Of a stretch of DNA of 64,000 nucleotides, positions 8,712-18,532 are shown piece after piece. The notes beneath the pieces are model-generated. The model did not search any database. It saw nothing but the letters and a program-made list of their open reading frames with translations, and had not been told where the DNA came from. Within the stretch, counting starts at the first letter, position 1; each line of letters starts with the position of its first letter. Position numbers and translations under genes: made by a program. Source of the DNA: Pseudarthrobacter psychrotolerans (GTDB lineage Bacteria; Actinomycetota; Actinomycetes; Actinomycetales; Micrococcaceae); assembly GCF_009911795.1 (NCBI RefSeq), contig NZ_CP047898.1:4650001-4714000 (forward strand). Direction: 5' to 3'.

Positions 8712-9530
8712 TTGACCCAACGCACCATCGTGATCACCGGCGCCAGCGACGGCATCGGCGCGGCAGCCGCGCGGACCCTGACGCAGGCAGGCGACCGGGT
8801 GGTCGTCGTCGGCCGTTCCGAGGAGAAGACGCAGGCCGTCGCGAAGGAGCTCAACGCCGACTACTTCGTCAGCGACTTCGCCGATCTGGAGCAGGTCCGC
8901 ACGCTCGCCACCCAGCTGAAGTCCGACTACCCGCGCATCGACGTCCTGGCCAACAACGCCGGCGGCATTATGGGCAAGCACCTGCTCACGGTGGACGGCA
9001 ACGAGTCCACCTTCCAGATCAACCACCTGGCGCCGTTCCTGCTCACCACCGAGCTGATGGACGTCCTCACCGCCAGCAACGCCAAGGTCATCAACACCGC
9101 CAGCGCGGCCAACGGCTTCGGCAAAATGGACCTCTTCGACCTCAAATCGGAGCACAGCTACTCCACCAACCGCGCCTACGGCACGGCCAAACTCGCCAAC
9201 ATCCTCTTCACGTCCGAGCTGCACCGCCGCTTCGGCGAGCAGGGAATCACGACGGCGGCGTTCCACCCGGGCGTGGTCCGCACCAACTTCGCGGCGGAGT
9301 CCACAAGCCCCATGCGGCACGCCTACAAGACGCTGCTGAACCGCTTTATGCTCACCCCGGACCAGGGCGCCGACACCCTCCTCTGGCTCATCAACGGCAC
9401 CGCCGGCACCGACTGGATCTCCGGCGCCTACTACGCCAAGCGCGCCCTGGCCAAGGCCAACGCCCAGGCGTACGACGCCGAGCTGGCGCAGGGTCTGTGG
9501 GAGGCCAGCGAGGCGCTCGTCGGGCGCTGA
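8712..9530 (+). CDS. Short-chain dehydrogenase/reductase
   Basis: This is a 272-residue classical SDR. The cofactor motif TGASDGIG is near residue 10, followed by VVVVGRSEEK, the NNAGG structural motif, and catalytic Ser with Tyr-x-x-x-Lys in RAYGTAKLAN. The arginine in VGRS after the second strand suggests NADP(H). It starts at TTG, chosen because AAGGA lies about 7 bases upstream and the Rossmann strand follows directly. The sequence resembles retinol-dehydrogenase-like SDRs that act on varied alcohols and ketones. Substrate is unknown and the neighbours give no pathway. Confidence 0.9.
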   Translation: MTQRTIVITGASDGIGAAAARTLTQAGDRVVVVGRSEEKTQAVAKELNADYFVSDFADLEQVRTLATQLKSDYPRIDVLANNAGGIMGKHLLTVDGNESTFQINHLAPFLLTTELMDVLTASNAKVINTASAANGFGKMDLFDLKSEHSYSTNRAYGTAKLANILFTSELHRRFGEQGITTAAFHPGVVRTNFAAESTSPMRHAYKTLLNRFMLTPDQGADTLLWLINGTAGTDWISGAYYAKRALAKANAQAYDAELAQGLWEASEALVGR

Positions 9531-10168
9531 GCCGTCTCAGGGAGCGCGCCCGGCCGGGCCCGTTCGACGTCGGCGGCACTGTCCGCGTGCCCGCGGGCGC
9601 TGAGCCCCCCGATGACGCCGTCGACGTCCGCGGCGGACCGGTTCTGGCTCAGCTTGGTCTTCGCCTCGATCCTGGTGATGACCAGTTCGATGCCCACAAT
9701 GGCGCGCAGCTGGCCGGCGATGTAGCGCTCCGGCGCGTCGTCCACGCTCCACGGGTGCTCGAAGGCCGTCTCGTTGACCGTCGTCAGCCTCCTGACCTGG
9801 CCGGCGAGCCAGGCCGCGTCGTCATGGATCACGAGGTGGCCGTACACATGCGCCGTGGAGTAGTTCCACGTGGGCACCACGCGTCCGTGCTCCGCCTTCG
9901 ACGCATACCAGGACGGCGAAATGTAGGCGTCCGCGCCCTGAATGATCATCATGGATTCCCCGAAGGCCGGTTCGGACCACTGGGGGTTGTTCCTGGCGAC
10001 GTGCGTGTGCACCGCGCCGTGCTCGCCCACCGAGGGATCGTAGACAAACGGCAGCAGCGTGGCGAGCAGGCCCGCTGACGTCATGGTGACCAGGTTGGCT
10101 GCGCCGGGCCTCGTGAGTAGCTCCCGGATGGCCTCGGGGCCGGCTTCAAAATGTGCTGGCGTGTACAT
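9431..10168 (-). CDS. PaiB-type FMN-binding protein
   Basis: The protein belongs to the PaiB/FMN-binding negative regulator family, a split-barrel flavin fold: MYTPAHFEAGP start, LVTMTSAGLLATLLPFVYD, HTHVARNNPQW, the YISPSWYASK and VVPTWNY segments, and EAKTKLSQNR. It starts at the ATG at 10168. In Bacillus PaiB represses sporulation and protease genes; elsewhere the role is unproven. The family fold ends near SARGHADSAADVERARPG. The last ~35 residues, read antisense to the SDR gene, look unlike family ends. One extra base near 9545-9555 would end the protein at 9537, just past the SDR stop, so a lost base is possible. Confidence 0.85.
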   Translation of the reverse strand: MYTPAHFEAGPEAIRELLTRPGAANLVTMTSAGLLATLLPFVYDPSVGEHGAVHTHVARNNPQWSEPAFGESMMIIQGADAYISPSWYASKAEHGRVVPTWNYSTAHVYGHLVIHDDAAWLAGQVRRLTTVNETAFEHPWSVDDAPERYIAGQLRAIVGIELVITRIEAKTKLSQNRSAADVDGVIGGLSARGHADSAADVERARPGALPETAQRPTSASLASHRPCASSASYAWALALARARLA

Positions 10169-10172
10169 GGTG

Positions 10173-11180
10173 CTAGTCCTTCGCCGGCTCGAGGTGTTTT
10201 GTGGTGACAGGGACAGCGGTGTCAGGGACAGCGGCGGGCGGGGCGGCGGGCTGAGGGGGCATCGGTTTGAGCCGGACCCGGACCGCGGCGCCGGCACAGA
10301 GGATGACGGCCAGGCCGCCCACGATGGTGCTCCACGTCAGGGTCTCACCGAGCAGGAGGCCCGCCCAGCAGATGCTCAGCACGGGCTGGACAAGCTGGAT
10401 CTGGCTGACCTGGGCCATGGGGCCGATGGCCAGGCCGCGGTACCAGGCGAAGAACCCGAGGAACATGCTGACGACGCCGAGGTACGCAAAGGCCAGCCAC
10501 TGGGCCGGTGTGCCCGACGGCGGCTGCTGCGTCACGGACACCGCCACCAGGAACACCATCAGCGGCGATGCCAGCACCAGCGCCCAGGACACGGTCTGCC
10601 AGGCGCCCAGCTCGCGGGCCAGCAGGCCACCTTCCGCATAGCCGATGGCCGCGGCCACCACCGCGCCGAGGAGCAGCAGGTCGGCCCAGTGCAGCTGCCC
10701 GAACCCGCCGGACTGCAGGGAGCCGAACGCTATGGCGGCCAGCCCCCCTACGCCGGTGATGAGCCAGAACGCCAGCGGGGGATGCTCACGCCCCCGGATA
10801 ACAGCCGCGGTGGCCGTCGCGGCGGGCAACAGGGCGATCACCACGGCGCCGTGACTGGCCGGGGTGCTGGTGAGCGCGAAGGATGTGAGCAGGGGAAACC
10901 CGACGACGACGCCGGCGGCCACTACGGCGAGACGCGCCCACTGCGTGCCGTGGGGGAGCCGCTGCCGGGTGAGGGCGAGGGCGAAGGTGGCGAGGATGGC
11001 GGCTACTACCGCACGGCCGGACCCGATGAGCAGCGGGGACAGGGACTCGACGGCCACCTTCGTGAACGGAACCGTGAAGGAGAACGCCGCTACTCCGGCG
11101 AGACCCCACCAGAGTCCAGTGCGCTGGCGGGGCGGTATCACTGGCGCTAAAAGTGTAGTAGCGCTACTATTGTCTCTCAT
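10173..11180 (-). CDS. DMT-superfamily transporter, EamA type
   Basis: This 335-residue membrane protein has ten predicted helices in two EamA repeats (first from about residue 20, second from about 160), typical of drug/metabolite exporters. The tail is Pro/Ala-rich and cytoplasmic. The chosen start at 11180 shares the tetramer CATG with the start of the divergent MocR-type regulator. It stops 4 bases before the PaiB-like start, so these two are likely co-transcribed. The pairing with a MocR regulator hints at export of an amine or amino-acid-like compound, but that is inference. Confidence 0.88.
   Translation of the reverse strand: MRDNSSATTLLAPVIPPRQRTGLWWGLAGVAAFSFTVPFTKVAVESLSPLLIGSGRAVVAAILATFALALTRQRLPHGTQWARLAVVAAGVVVGFPLLTSFALTSTPASHGAVVIALLPAATATAAVIRGREHPPLAFWLITGVGGLAAIAFGSLQSGGFGQLHWADLLLLGAVVAAAIGYAEGGLLARELGAWQTVSWALVLASPLMVFLVAVSVTQQPPSGTPAQWLAFAYLGVVSMFLGFFAWYRGLAIGPMAQVSQIQLVQPVLSICWAGLLLGETLTWSTIVGGLAVILCAGAAVRVRLKPMPPQPAAPPAAVPDTAVPVTTKHLEPAKD
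11156..11169. promoter_or_regulatory. Palindrome at divergent MocR/transporter starts
   Basis: TAGTAGCGCTACTA is a perfect 14-base palindrome ending 9 bases before the regulator's ATG. Its right end, TACTAT (11165-11170), is a good -10 hexamer positioned so that transcription would begin at or next to the ATG. The palindrome is therefore a plausible operator on a leaderless promoter. Confidence 0.5.
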
Positions 11181-12591
11181 GAATAACGATAGCAGTTCTC
11201 GGATTGTGGCGCACCTGAAGAAATGGATTTCTTCGGCCGCGCCCGGTGCGAAGCTGCCGTCCACCCGCTCGCTGGTGGCCGAGTACCAGGCCAGCCCCGT
11301 CACGGTGCAGAAGGCCCTGCAGACCCTGACGGCACAGGGGCTGATCGAGAGCCGGCCCGGCGTCGGGACCTTCGTGCGCGCAGTCCGGAGCGCCCGTCCG
11401 TCCGACTACGGCTGGCAGACGGCGGCCCTCCGTTCCCCGCTGGCACCGCCGCCCCCGGCCTCCAGCACCATGCGCAACGTGGCCAACGATGCCATCTCCT
11501 TCCACTCCGGCTACCCGGACCGTGAACTCCTGCCCGAGCGGCTGGTGCGGGCCGCCCTGGCCCGGGCGGCCCGCGGCGACGCCGCCTTGTCCCGTCCGCC
11601 CGCGGCCGGCCTGCCGGAACTGCAATCGTGGTTCGCGCACGAACTCGGTGCGTCCACACCGGCCGGGACCACCCCGCCGAACCCGAGCGACGTCGTCGTT
11701 CTCCCCGGAAGCCAAAGCGGGCTCAGCTCCATCTTCACCGCGCTCGCGGGCCGCGGGCAGCCGCTGCTCATGGAATCGCCGTCCTACTGGGGCGCCATCC
11801 TGGCGGCCGCGCAGGGCGGCGTGCGTGTTGTCCCGGTGCCCAGCGGACCGGACGGACCGGACCCGGCGGAACTGGCCCGAGCCTTCGAGGAGTCCGGTGC
11901 GCGGCTCTTCTACGCGCAGCCCAACTATGCGAACCCCACCGGCGCGCAGTGGTCTGCTGAGCGGCGTGAACAGGTCCTGGACGTGGTGCGTGCGAAGGGT
12001 GCGTTCCTTGTGGAGGACGACTGGGCGCACGACTTCGGCATCACCTCCAACCCCGTGCCCGTCGCCTCCCGCGACGACTCCGGCCACGTGGTCTACCTGC
12101 GCTCGCTGACCAAGAGCGTCTCACCGTCCATCCGCGTCGCCGCGGTCATCGCCCGCGGTCCGGCGCGGGAACGCATTCTGGCGGACCGGGCGGCGGAATC
12201 GATGTACGTCAGCGGGCTGCTCCAGGCGGCAGCGCTCGACGTCGTGACGCAGCCCGGGTGGCAGACGCACCTTCGCAGCCTCCGCCACCAGCTCGAGTCC
12301 CGGCGGGACCTGCTCGTCACCAGCCTGCGCCGGCACGCTCCGCAGGCGCACATCGAGCAGGTGCCCAAGGGCGGCCTGAACCTGTGGGCGCGGCTGCCCG
12401 ACGGGACCGACCTCGAACGGCTGACCCGCGACTGTGAAACCGCCGGCGTGATCATCGCCGGCGGCAACGAATGGTTCCCGGCCGAACCTGCCGGCCCGTT
12501 TATCCGGCTCAACTACTCCGGGACGAATCCGGGCGCCTTCCCGGAGGGCGCACGGATCATCGGCCAGGCCATAGAGCGCAACGGGGATTGA
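11179..12591 (+). CDS. MocR-type PLP-dependent regulator (GntR HTH plus aminotransferase fold)
   Basis: This 470-residue fusion has a GntR winged helix at residues about 5-70 (KLPSTRSLVAEYQASPVTVQ) and a fold-type I aminotransferase domain from about 90 to the end. The PLP site is visible: YAQPNYANPTG, the Asp in VEDDWAHDF and the Schiff-base lysine in LRSLTKSVSPSIRV. Such regulators sense PLP or an amino compound and act on a neighbouring gene. The open frame extends far upstream inside the transporter, but the protein homology begins at MNNDSSSR. The ATG overlaps the divergent transporter start; no Shine-Dalgarno is present, suggesting a leaderless message. Confidence 0.9.
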   Translation: MNNDSSSRIVAHLKKWISSAAPGAKLPSTRSLVAEYQASPVTVQKALQTLTAQGLIESRPGVGTFVRAVRSARPSDYGWQTAALRSPLAPPPPASSTMRNVANDAISFHSGYPDRELLPERLVRAALARAARGDAALSRPPAAGLPELQSWFAHELGASTPAGTTPPNPSDVVVLPGSQSGLSSIFTALAGRGQPLLMESPSYWGAILAAAQGGVRVVPVPSGPDGPDPAELARAFEESGARLFYAQPNYANPTGAQWSAERREQVLDVVRAKGAFLVEDDWAHDFGITSNPVPVASRDDSGHVVYLRSLTKSVSPSIRVAAVIARGPARERILADRAAESMYVSGLLQAAALDVVTQPGWQTHLRSLRHQLESRRDLLVTSLRRHAPQAHIEQVPKGGLNLWARLPDGTDLERLTRDCETAGVIIAGGNEWFPAEPAGPFIRLNYSGTNPGAFPEGARIIGQAIERNGD

Positions 12592-12608
12592 CGGAGGAAT
12601 GTCTGTCC

Positions 12609-13160
12609 CTATTCGCCCAGCAGTCCGTAGGTGCTGACGACGTTGCCCTTCGTGGTCCGGTACTGATCCTTCAGGCCCAGCCGCGTCACGGGGTCGCCGT
12701 CTTCGAACAGCTTCCGGCCGCTTCCGGCCACCACGGGGTGGGTGATCAGGGTCAGCTCATCCAGCAGCCCGGCGAACAGCAATTGGCGCACCACGGAAAT
12801 GCTGCCGGTCACGGCGATTTCGCCGCCGTCGCGCTCTTTCAGGGCCGCGACGAATTCCTCCAGCGGTCCCTCGATCAGGTGCGAGTTCTGCCACTCGAAC
12901 GGCTCCGTCAGTGTCCGGGAGGCCACGAACTTCTCCACCGGGTTGATGAAAGCGGCGAAGTCCTCGTCCGCGGGCGCTGTTGGCCAGTAGCCGGCCCACT
13001 CCTGGTAGCTCACCCTGCCCAGCACCACGGTGTCCACACGTTCCATCATGCCGGTCAGGCCCTTACTCAGGTCGTCGTCGAAGCTGTCGAACTGCCAGCG
13101 GAACGGGTCTGAGACCACGCCGTCAACGGAATGGAACAGGCCGGATGTGACTTTGCGCAT
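12609..13160 (-). CDS. Dihydrofolate reductase-like protein (RibD C-terminal family)
   Basis: This 183-residue protein has the RibD_C/DHFR fold: the opening RKVTSGLFHSVDGVVSDP, VDTVVLGRVSYQEWAGYWP, an IAVTGSISVVRQLL nucleotide-binding turn and LTLITHPVVAGSGRKLF. The family uses NADPH, but most stand-alone members have no known substrate. The start at 13160 has GGAGG five bases upstream; an in-frame TTG at 13172 would consume that site. It converges on the MocR gene with a 17-base gap. It is unlikely to be the essential folA, which has a different N-terminal signature. Confidence 0.88.
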   Translation of the reverse strand: MRKVTSGLFHSVDGVVSDPFRWQFDSFDDDLSKGLTGMMERVDTVVLGRVSYQEWAGYWPTAPADEDFAAFINPVEKFVASRTLTEPFEWQNSHLIEGPLEEFVAALKERDGGEIAVTGSISVVRQLLFAGLLDELTLITHPVVAGSGRKLFEDGDPVTRLGLKDQYRTTKGNVVSTYGLLGE

Positions 13161-13229
13161 GGGGACCTCCAAGATCAGGGGCAGTTGGCATCCACGCTAT
13201 TGGCTGTGCCTGCAGCAGGGAAGCCCCGG

Positions 13230-13266
13230 CCGGTGGTTGAGCCTCAGTCCGCCGGTGGTTGAGCCT
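13230..13266. repeat. Two copies of CCGGTGGTTGAGCCT
   Basis: The 15-base unit occurs at 13230-13244 and 13252-13266, period 22. It is the reverse complement of the CTCAACCACCGG end of the dispersed repeat near 3181 and 23615. The surrounding 13161-13427 gap holds nothing else I can name except the ribosome site GGAGG before 13428. Confidence 0.65.
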
Positions 13267-13427
13267 ATCTAAACCTGGATTTCGAGGGGCGCGATCACCG
13301 GTCTCAGCCGGGCCGCCGTTAGGTTCATCACCACCGCCTGCGTGTTGCGCAAATCCACGGCCCGGCAGCCGCATACTGGTGTTCATGCGGCCTCTCGCCG
13401 CACCCCGGCCAGGCAGGAGGAAATTGC

Positions 13428-14009
13428 ATGGAAACCCTGAAGAAAATCGTCACCAACCAGTACTTCCCCGCGGCCGCGGTGCTGACGGCCGTGGTGATGT
13501 TCTGGATCATCGCCATGTTCGGCGGACTCTCGCTGCTGAACAACAACCAGCCGCCCATGGCCACCCTGACGTGGATGCTGTTCGTCTATGCTGCGGCTGT
13601 CCTGACGCCGCTGGCAGGCATCCTGGCCGGTGTGGACCTGGTCCGCCGCTGGCGCCGCAACCGTATGTACGCGTTGGTAGAGATGGAACAGGACGGAACC
13701 GCCGGGTACGAGGCCGTGCAGGACGTTGTGGTGCAGGACGAAGCACTGCGGGACGTGGTACCAGCGGACGGGCAGGTTCAGGAGCCCGCATTGCAGGCTG
13801 AGTCGCCGGCCCAGGCGCAGCCCGCCGAGCCGGAAGCCCCCAAACAGTCCGCCCCGAAACAGCCAGCACAGCACCGCCCGGTAACCCAGCAGCATCCGGT
13901 CAACCACCATCCGGTGCAGCAGCAGCAGCCTGCCAAACAGCAGCCTGCCAAGCCGCAGACCGCAAAGAACCAGCCGGCCCAGACGAAGCAGCGCAAAAAA
14001 GCCGCGTAG
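13428..14009 (+). CDS. Membrane protein with Gln/Pro-rich tail
   Basis: This 193-residue protein is not one I recognise by family. Two hydrophobic helices occupy residues about 13-35 and 45-70, with a charged turn RRWRRNR after the second, so the C-terminus is probably cytoplasmic. Residues from about 110 are low-complexity, rich in Gln, Pro, Ala and finally Lys (QTKQRKKAA). A strong GGAGG precedes the ATG by about 7 bases. It converges on the signalling operon with a 3-base gap. Low-complexity tails of this kind are often disordered. Confidence 0.75.
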   Translation: METLKKIVTNQYFPAAAVLTAVVMFWIIAMFGGLSLLNNNQPPMATLTWMLFVYAAAVLTPLAGILAGVDLVRRWRRNRMYALVEMEQDGTAGYEAVQDVVVQDEALRDVVPADGQVQEPALQAESPAQAQPAEPEAPKQSAPKQPAQHRPVTQQHPVNHHPVQQQQPAKQQPAKPQTAKNQPAQTKQRKKAA

Positions 14010-14012
14010 CCG

Positions 14013-14924
14013 CTACTGCAGCGCCAGCTCCACCCGGTTCCGGCCGGCGGCCTTGGCCGCGTAGAGCGCTGCGTCGGCCTCGCCCAGAAGTGTGTCGGCG
14101 TCGGCCCGGTGCTCGGCGGTGAACGCGGAAATCCCGGCGCTCAGCGTCAGCTGGCCCAGCGGGTCCCCGGAATGGACAATCTCCAGATCGCGCACAGTAT
14201 TCAGCGCCCGCTCCATAAAGGCCTTGGCGCCCAGCTGCGACTGGTTCGGCAGGACCAGCAGGAACTCCTCGCCCCCGTACCGGTACACGCCGTCGCTCTT
14301 CCGCGCGGCGCCCACCAGCGCCCCCGCCACGGCCCGCAGCGCGAGATCGCCCGCCTGGTGCCCGTAGATGTCGTTGTAGCTCTTGAAGTTGTCCACATCG
14401 CACATGGCCACGCAGTATCCTTCCGTGTACCGCTGGCTGCGCGCATGCAGCTGCTCGAGGTCCTCGGCGAGCTTGAGCCGGTTGTGCAGGCCGGTCAGCG
14501 GATCGGTCCGCGCCTGCTGCGCGAGCACCTTCCGGTAATGCGCCAGATCCGCGTGCAGCGTGGTCACCCGCAGCGCCACGAGCAGACGCGCTTGCAGGAC
14601 AAACGGGTCCAGCGGCTTGGTGACGTAGTCATCCGCGCCGGCCTCAAGCCCGGCGAGCACGTCGTCCCGGGACCCCTGCGACGTCAGCATCACAATGTAT
14701 GTGTACAGGTCCGCTTTGCGCCCCCGGATGGCCCGGCACAGCGCCAGCCCGTCCATCCCCGGCATCATCCAGTCCGTGACCACAACATCGGGCTGGTGTT
14801 CCAGGTACAGGGCCCACGCCTCGTCACCGTCCGCCGCCGTCAGGCAGTCATGCCCGGAGCGTTCGACGGCGGCGCGGGCCACCAGGAGTGAGCCCGGATC
14901 GTCATCTGCCACCAGGACTTTCAC
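14013..14924 (-). CDS. Response regulator with GGDEF domain (diguanylate cyclase)
   Basis: The 303-residue protein has a receiver domain (residues 1-120: acidic ADDDP, phospho-acceptor in VVVTDWMMPGMDG, Thr in MLTSQG, Lys in VTKPLD) and a GGDEF domain (about 135-300) with an active GGEEF loop, RTDPLTGLHNR entry and CDVDNFKSYND metal site. It should make c-di-GMP from GTP when phosphorylated, as PleD-type proteins do. No RxxD inhibitory site is obvious just before GGEEF. The GTG start overlaps the stop of the upstream hybrid kinase (GTGA), so the kinase is the likely phosphodonor. Confidence 0.95.
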   Translation of the reverse strand: MKVLVADDDPGSLLVARAAVERSGHDCLTAADGDEAWALYLEHQPDVVVTDWMMPGMDGLALCRAIRGRKADLYTYIVMLTSQGSRDDVLAGLEAGADDYVTKPLDPFVLQARLLVALRVTTLHADLAHYRKVLAQQARTDPLTGLHNRLKLAEDLEQLHARSQRYTEGYCVAMCDVDNFKSYNDIYGHQAGDLALRAVAGALVGAARKSDGVYRYGGEEFLLVLPNQSQLGAKAFMERALNTVRDLEIVHSGDPLGQLTLSAGISAFTAEHRADADTLLGEADAALYAAKAAGRNRVELALQ

Positions 14925-17900
14925 TGCGCCACCTCCAGCGCCAGATTGAGTTCAAAGTCCACGCGCGCAAGCTCAACTTCCAGCCGGCTGACCAGCTGCG
15001 GGCCGCCGTCGTGCGTTCCGCTGCGGCCCATGTCCTCCAGCTCGCCGCACAGGCTTGCGACGGCGCGGGCTCCGATGTTGGCCGCCGCACCCTTCAGGGC
15101 ATGGGCCGCCTGCGCCAAAGCCCGGCCGCCGCCGTTGGCCACGGCCTCATGCAGGGCCGCGAGCCGCGCCGGAACGTCCTTGCGGAACGCCGCCGTCGTT
15201 GCCGGCAGCAAGCCCAGGCCATCTTCCGGGCCGAGGCCGCGCAGCATTGCGAGCCGGTCCGGATCCAGTGCCGGAGTATCTCCACCGGTGACGGCCAGCA
15301 GCCCGGGAGCGTGGTGCTGGGGAATGTTGTCCAGCTGAGGAGCCTCCAGCTCCTGCGGCGCAGAAAGCTCCGCTGCCCGCTCGGGGACCCAGCGGGCCAG
15401 GGCGGCTTCAAGCTCGGCGGCGTCCACCGGCTTGGAGAGATAATCGTCCATGCCGGCGGCGAGGCAGCGTTCCCGGTCCCCGTCCAGGGCACCGGCGGTC
15501 ATGGCGATGATGGGAAGGTGGCTGGCCCCGCCGTCACGCCGACGGATCACGCGCGTGGCCTCGAACCCGTCCATCACGGGCATGTGGCAGTCCATCAGGA
15601 CGGCGGCGTACCGGGTGCCGGCGGTGGCGGCCACGGCCTCGGCGCCATCGGCAACCACGTCCACCGTGTAGCCGAACTTGGTCACCGTGGCGCGGGCCAC
15701 CAGCTGGTTCACCTCGTTGTCCTCCACCACCAGGATGTGGCCCCGTGATGGCCCGCGAAGGGAGGACTCAGTAAGCGAATCGGCGGACGGCCCGGACGAC
15801 GGCGCCGACGAGTCAGCGCCGGAAGCCCGGTCGGACGGCGTACCGGTGTGCGACAGCGCCGGGGCATGGTGTTCACTCGTGGACATCAGCCGGACCAGGC
15901 GGTTATAGAACTCGGAGCTGCGGACCGGTTTCATGAGCCATTCGCGGACTCCGGCGCCGGCGATCTCGGCCGCGTTGACCTGCATGGTGGACGTGAGCAT
16001 GATCAGCTCGATATCCGCCAGTGCGGCGTCGGCCTTGAGTTCGCGGGCCAGCTCCAGGCCGTCGGTATCAGGCATGCAGAGGTCCAGGACGGCCAGGTGG
16101 AAAGGCACGCCGTCGGCTGCGGCTTCGTGGGCGCGGGCCAACGCGGCGCGGGCATCCGGCACCGCCTCCGGCTGCAGCTTCCAACCGCGCAGCTGGGATT
16201 CCAGGACCAGGCGGTTGGTGGCGTTGTCGTCCACCACCAGGACGCGCAGCCCCGTGAGGAAACCGGCGGCCGGCACGGGATCCGTCGACGGTAGCGCGAC
16301 GGGCACGGGGATACGGAACCAGAACATGCTGCCCTCGCCCGGAGCGCTTTCCAAGCCGATCTCGCCGTCCATTGCGTCAGTGAGCCGGCTGCAAATGGCC
16401 AGGCCCAGCCCGGTGCCGCCGTAGCGCCGGGTGGTGGAAGCGTCAGCCTGCGAGAACGATTCGAACAGCCGCGCGTGGTGCGAAGGGTCGATGCCGATGC
16501 CGGTATCACGGACCTCGAAACAGACCGTGGCGGTGGCCCCGGGTTTCGCGTCCGGCGTCTCCGTCTTCACGCGGATGGACACCTCCCCGGACGCTGTGAA
16601 CTTCACGGCGTTGGAGGCGAGGTTCAGCAGGATCTGGCGGATCCGGCCGGAATCACCGTGCAGCCTGGCCGGAACGTCCGGGTCGCAGTAGGCGATCAGC
16701 TCCAGGTTTTTGGCCTGCGCGGGCTCGGTCAGCAGGCCCGCCACTTCCTCCACGAGGACGCGGGGATCGAAGGCGCGGATATCGAGGTCAACCTTGCCGG
16801 CTTCCAGCTTGGAGAAGTCCAGGATGTCGTTGATGAGCGAAAGCAGTGCCTCGCCGGCGCCTTTGACGCCCTGGGCGTACTGCTTCTGCGTCTGGTCCAG
16901 CGGCGTCTCCAGCAGCAACGCGGTCAGCCCCACCACGCCGTTCATGGGCGTGCGGATTTCATGGCTCATGGTGGCCAGGAACTCGGACTTGAGCCGGCTG
17001 GATTCCAGCGCAGCTTCACGCGCCGCCTGTAGTTCCTGTTCGGCGGCGCGGCGCAGCGTGATGTCCCTGGCGATGGTGGCCAACCCGCTGAGCCGGCCGG
17101 TCTCGTCCCGGATGGGGGAGACGGTCATCGATACGGGAATGACGGCGCCGTCCTTGGTCAGGTGCTCCATCTCGAAGCTCATGGCTTTGCCGCTGGCGCG
17201 GAGCTGGTCGAACACCTCGGCGGCACCGGCGGTACCGCCCGGCGGCAGCAGGAACCGCGCGTCGCGGCCGATCGTCTCCTCGGCCGAGTAGCCGTACTGC
17301 CGCTCGGCGCCCGGGTTCCAGCTGGTGACGATGCCGTCGGGCGTCGTGCTCAGGATGGCGTCCGTTGAGGAGTTCACGATCGCGCCCATGCCCTCCAGCT
17401 CAGCCGTCCGGGCCGCGACTTCCTGCTCCAACCCGGTGGTTAGGGTGAGGTTCTCGATGATGATCAGCACCTGGCGGACCAGGATGAGGGCAACGGTGAT
17501 CCTGGCCACCGTCAGCAGGAAGGCGCTCATCTCGCTGACGTGCTCCTGGGCGATCATCATGACGGCCACCAGGATCGGCGCGTAGGGGAGCAGCTCCAGG
17601 GCCAGCGCAAACGCCCTGCGGTCCTGCCGCGGGTTTTCCGCATAGGGGAGCAGCGGTGCCAGCGCAATCAGGAGGAAGGCGATGATCCAGCCCAAGGCGA
17701 GCGGTGAACCGGTGACTCCCGTGACGCCGTCGGACGTCAACCGCACGTAGATGCTGTCCGTGACAGTGAGGACCAGCAGGCCGCCGCCGAAGCATAGCCA
17801 CGGCAGCCGTTCGCCGGGCTGCCGGCGCATCCCCAGGGCCAGCACCAGGGACGTGATGATCACATCCACCACGGGGTAGGCCATGGTGGTGAGCCGGGTC

Positions 17901-18430
17901 AGGAGGTCGCCCGCGGAGCTGATGGCCGGGCCCAGCGCCATGTACCAGCTGATAGCCAGGACCGATCCCGCAATCACCGCCGCGTCCAGCACCGACCGGA
18001 GCAGTCCCACGCGGGTGGTGCCGCCCGGCCGTTTGAAGCTGAAGAGTGCGACGACGGCCGGCACCGAGTAGCTGATGAACAGGGCGTCGGCCAGCGACGG
18101 GAAGGGGTATGCGTGGTCGTTTGTGAGCCCGAAGTACGTCCAGATGGCCTGGCCGGCGGCCCAGACATAGGCAGCCACCGACATCAGGGTCCAGGCGCGT
18201 GCGTTCACGCCGCCGCGCAGCGCCGCCCGGCCGCAGCTGAAACCGGCCAGCAGGGCAGCCACAAGGATGGAGAAGTCGCCGGCCACCATGGCCGCCGGGG
18301 TGCCGCTGTTGGCGGCAAAATACAGTCCGAGCACGCCCAGCACCACGGCAGAAAGCACTATCAGCCAACCCAGTGTGGCCGTGCTCCTACCGGTGGCGGG
18401 ACGTTGCTTCAGGAGACCTGACTGAGACAT
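14921..18430 (-). CDS. Hybrid sensor histidine kinase with two receivers and Hpt
   Basis: This 1169-residue protein has, in order: an N-terminal membrane sensor with about eight to ten helices (1-325), a PAS domain (about 345-460), HisKA with phospho-His in [15 protein letters not shown] (about 491), a HATPase domain with DTGIGI and GGTGLGLAI (about 590-710), a first receiver (Asp in [12 protein letters not shown]), a second receiver (Asp in [12 protein letters not shown]), and a C-terminal Hpt domain with [12 protein letters not shown] (about 1110). All phosphorelay residues are present. The downstream REC-GGDEF gene is translationally coupled, so the relay likely ends in c-di-GMP synthesis. 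The ligand is unknown. GGGAGGG precedes the ATG. Confidence 0.95.
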   Translation of the reverse strand: MSQSGLLKQRPATGRSTATLGWLIVLSAVVLGVLGLYFAANSGTPAAMVAGDFSILVAALLAGFSCGRAALRGGVNARAWTLMSVAAYVWAAGQAIWTYFGLTNDHAYPFPSLADALFISYSVPAVVALFSFKRPGGTTRVGLLRSVLDAAVIAGSVLAISWYMALGPAISSAGDLLTRLTTMAYPVVDVIITSLVLALGMRRQPGERLPWLCFGGGLLVLTVTDSIYVRLTSDGVTGVTGSPLALGWIIAFLLIALAPLLPYAENPRQDRRAFALALELLPYAPILVAVMMIAQEHVSEMSAFLLTVARITVALILVRQVLIIIENLTLTTGLEQEVAARTAELEGMGAIVNSSTDAILSTTPDGIVTSWNPGAERQYGYSAEETIGRDARFLLPPGGTAGAAEVFDQLRASGKAMSFEMEHLTKDGAVIPVSMTVSPIRDETGRLSGLATIARDITLRRAAEQELQAAREAALESSRLKSEFLATMSHEIRTPMNGVVGLTALLLETPLDQTQKQYAQGVKGAGEALLSLINDILDFSKLEAGKVDLDIRAFDPRVLVEEVAGLLTEPAQAKNLELIAYCDPDVPARLHGDSGRIRQILLNLASNAVKFTASGEVSIRVKTETPDAKPGATATVCFEVRDTGIGIDPSHHARLFESFSQADASTTRRYGGTGLGLAICSRLTDAMDGEIGLESAPGEGSMFWFRIPVPVALPSTDPVPAAGFLTGLRVLVVDDNATNRLVLESQLRGWKLQPEAVPDARAALARAHEAAADGVPFHLAVLDLCMPDTDGLELARELKADAALADIELIMLTSTMQVNAAEIAGAGVREWLMKPVRSSEFYNRLVRLMSTSEHHAPALSHTGTPSDRASGADSSAPSSGPSADSLTESSLRGPSRGHILVVEDNEVNQLVARATVTKFGYTVDVVADGAEAVAATAGTRYAAVLMDCHMPVMDGFEATRVIRRRDGGASHLPIIAMTAGALDGDRERCLAAGMDDYLSKPVDAAELEAALARWVPERAAELSAPQELEAPQLDNIPQHHAPGLLAVTGGDTPALDPDRLAMLRGLGPEDGLGLLPATTAAFRKDVPARLAALHEAVANGGGRALAQAAHALKGAAANIGARAVASLCGELEDMGRSGTHDGGPQLVSRLEVELARVDFELNLALEVAQ

Positions 18431-18532
18431 GCGGAGCCCTCCCCATAGATGCGCCCGTCACCCACAAAAAACCGAGACCGGGGCCCGCCCGAGACCTGGG
18501 CGAAGACGCATCCTTATGATATCCCTCACAAC

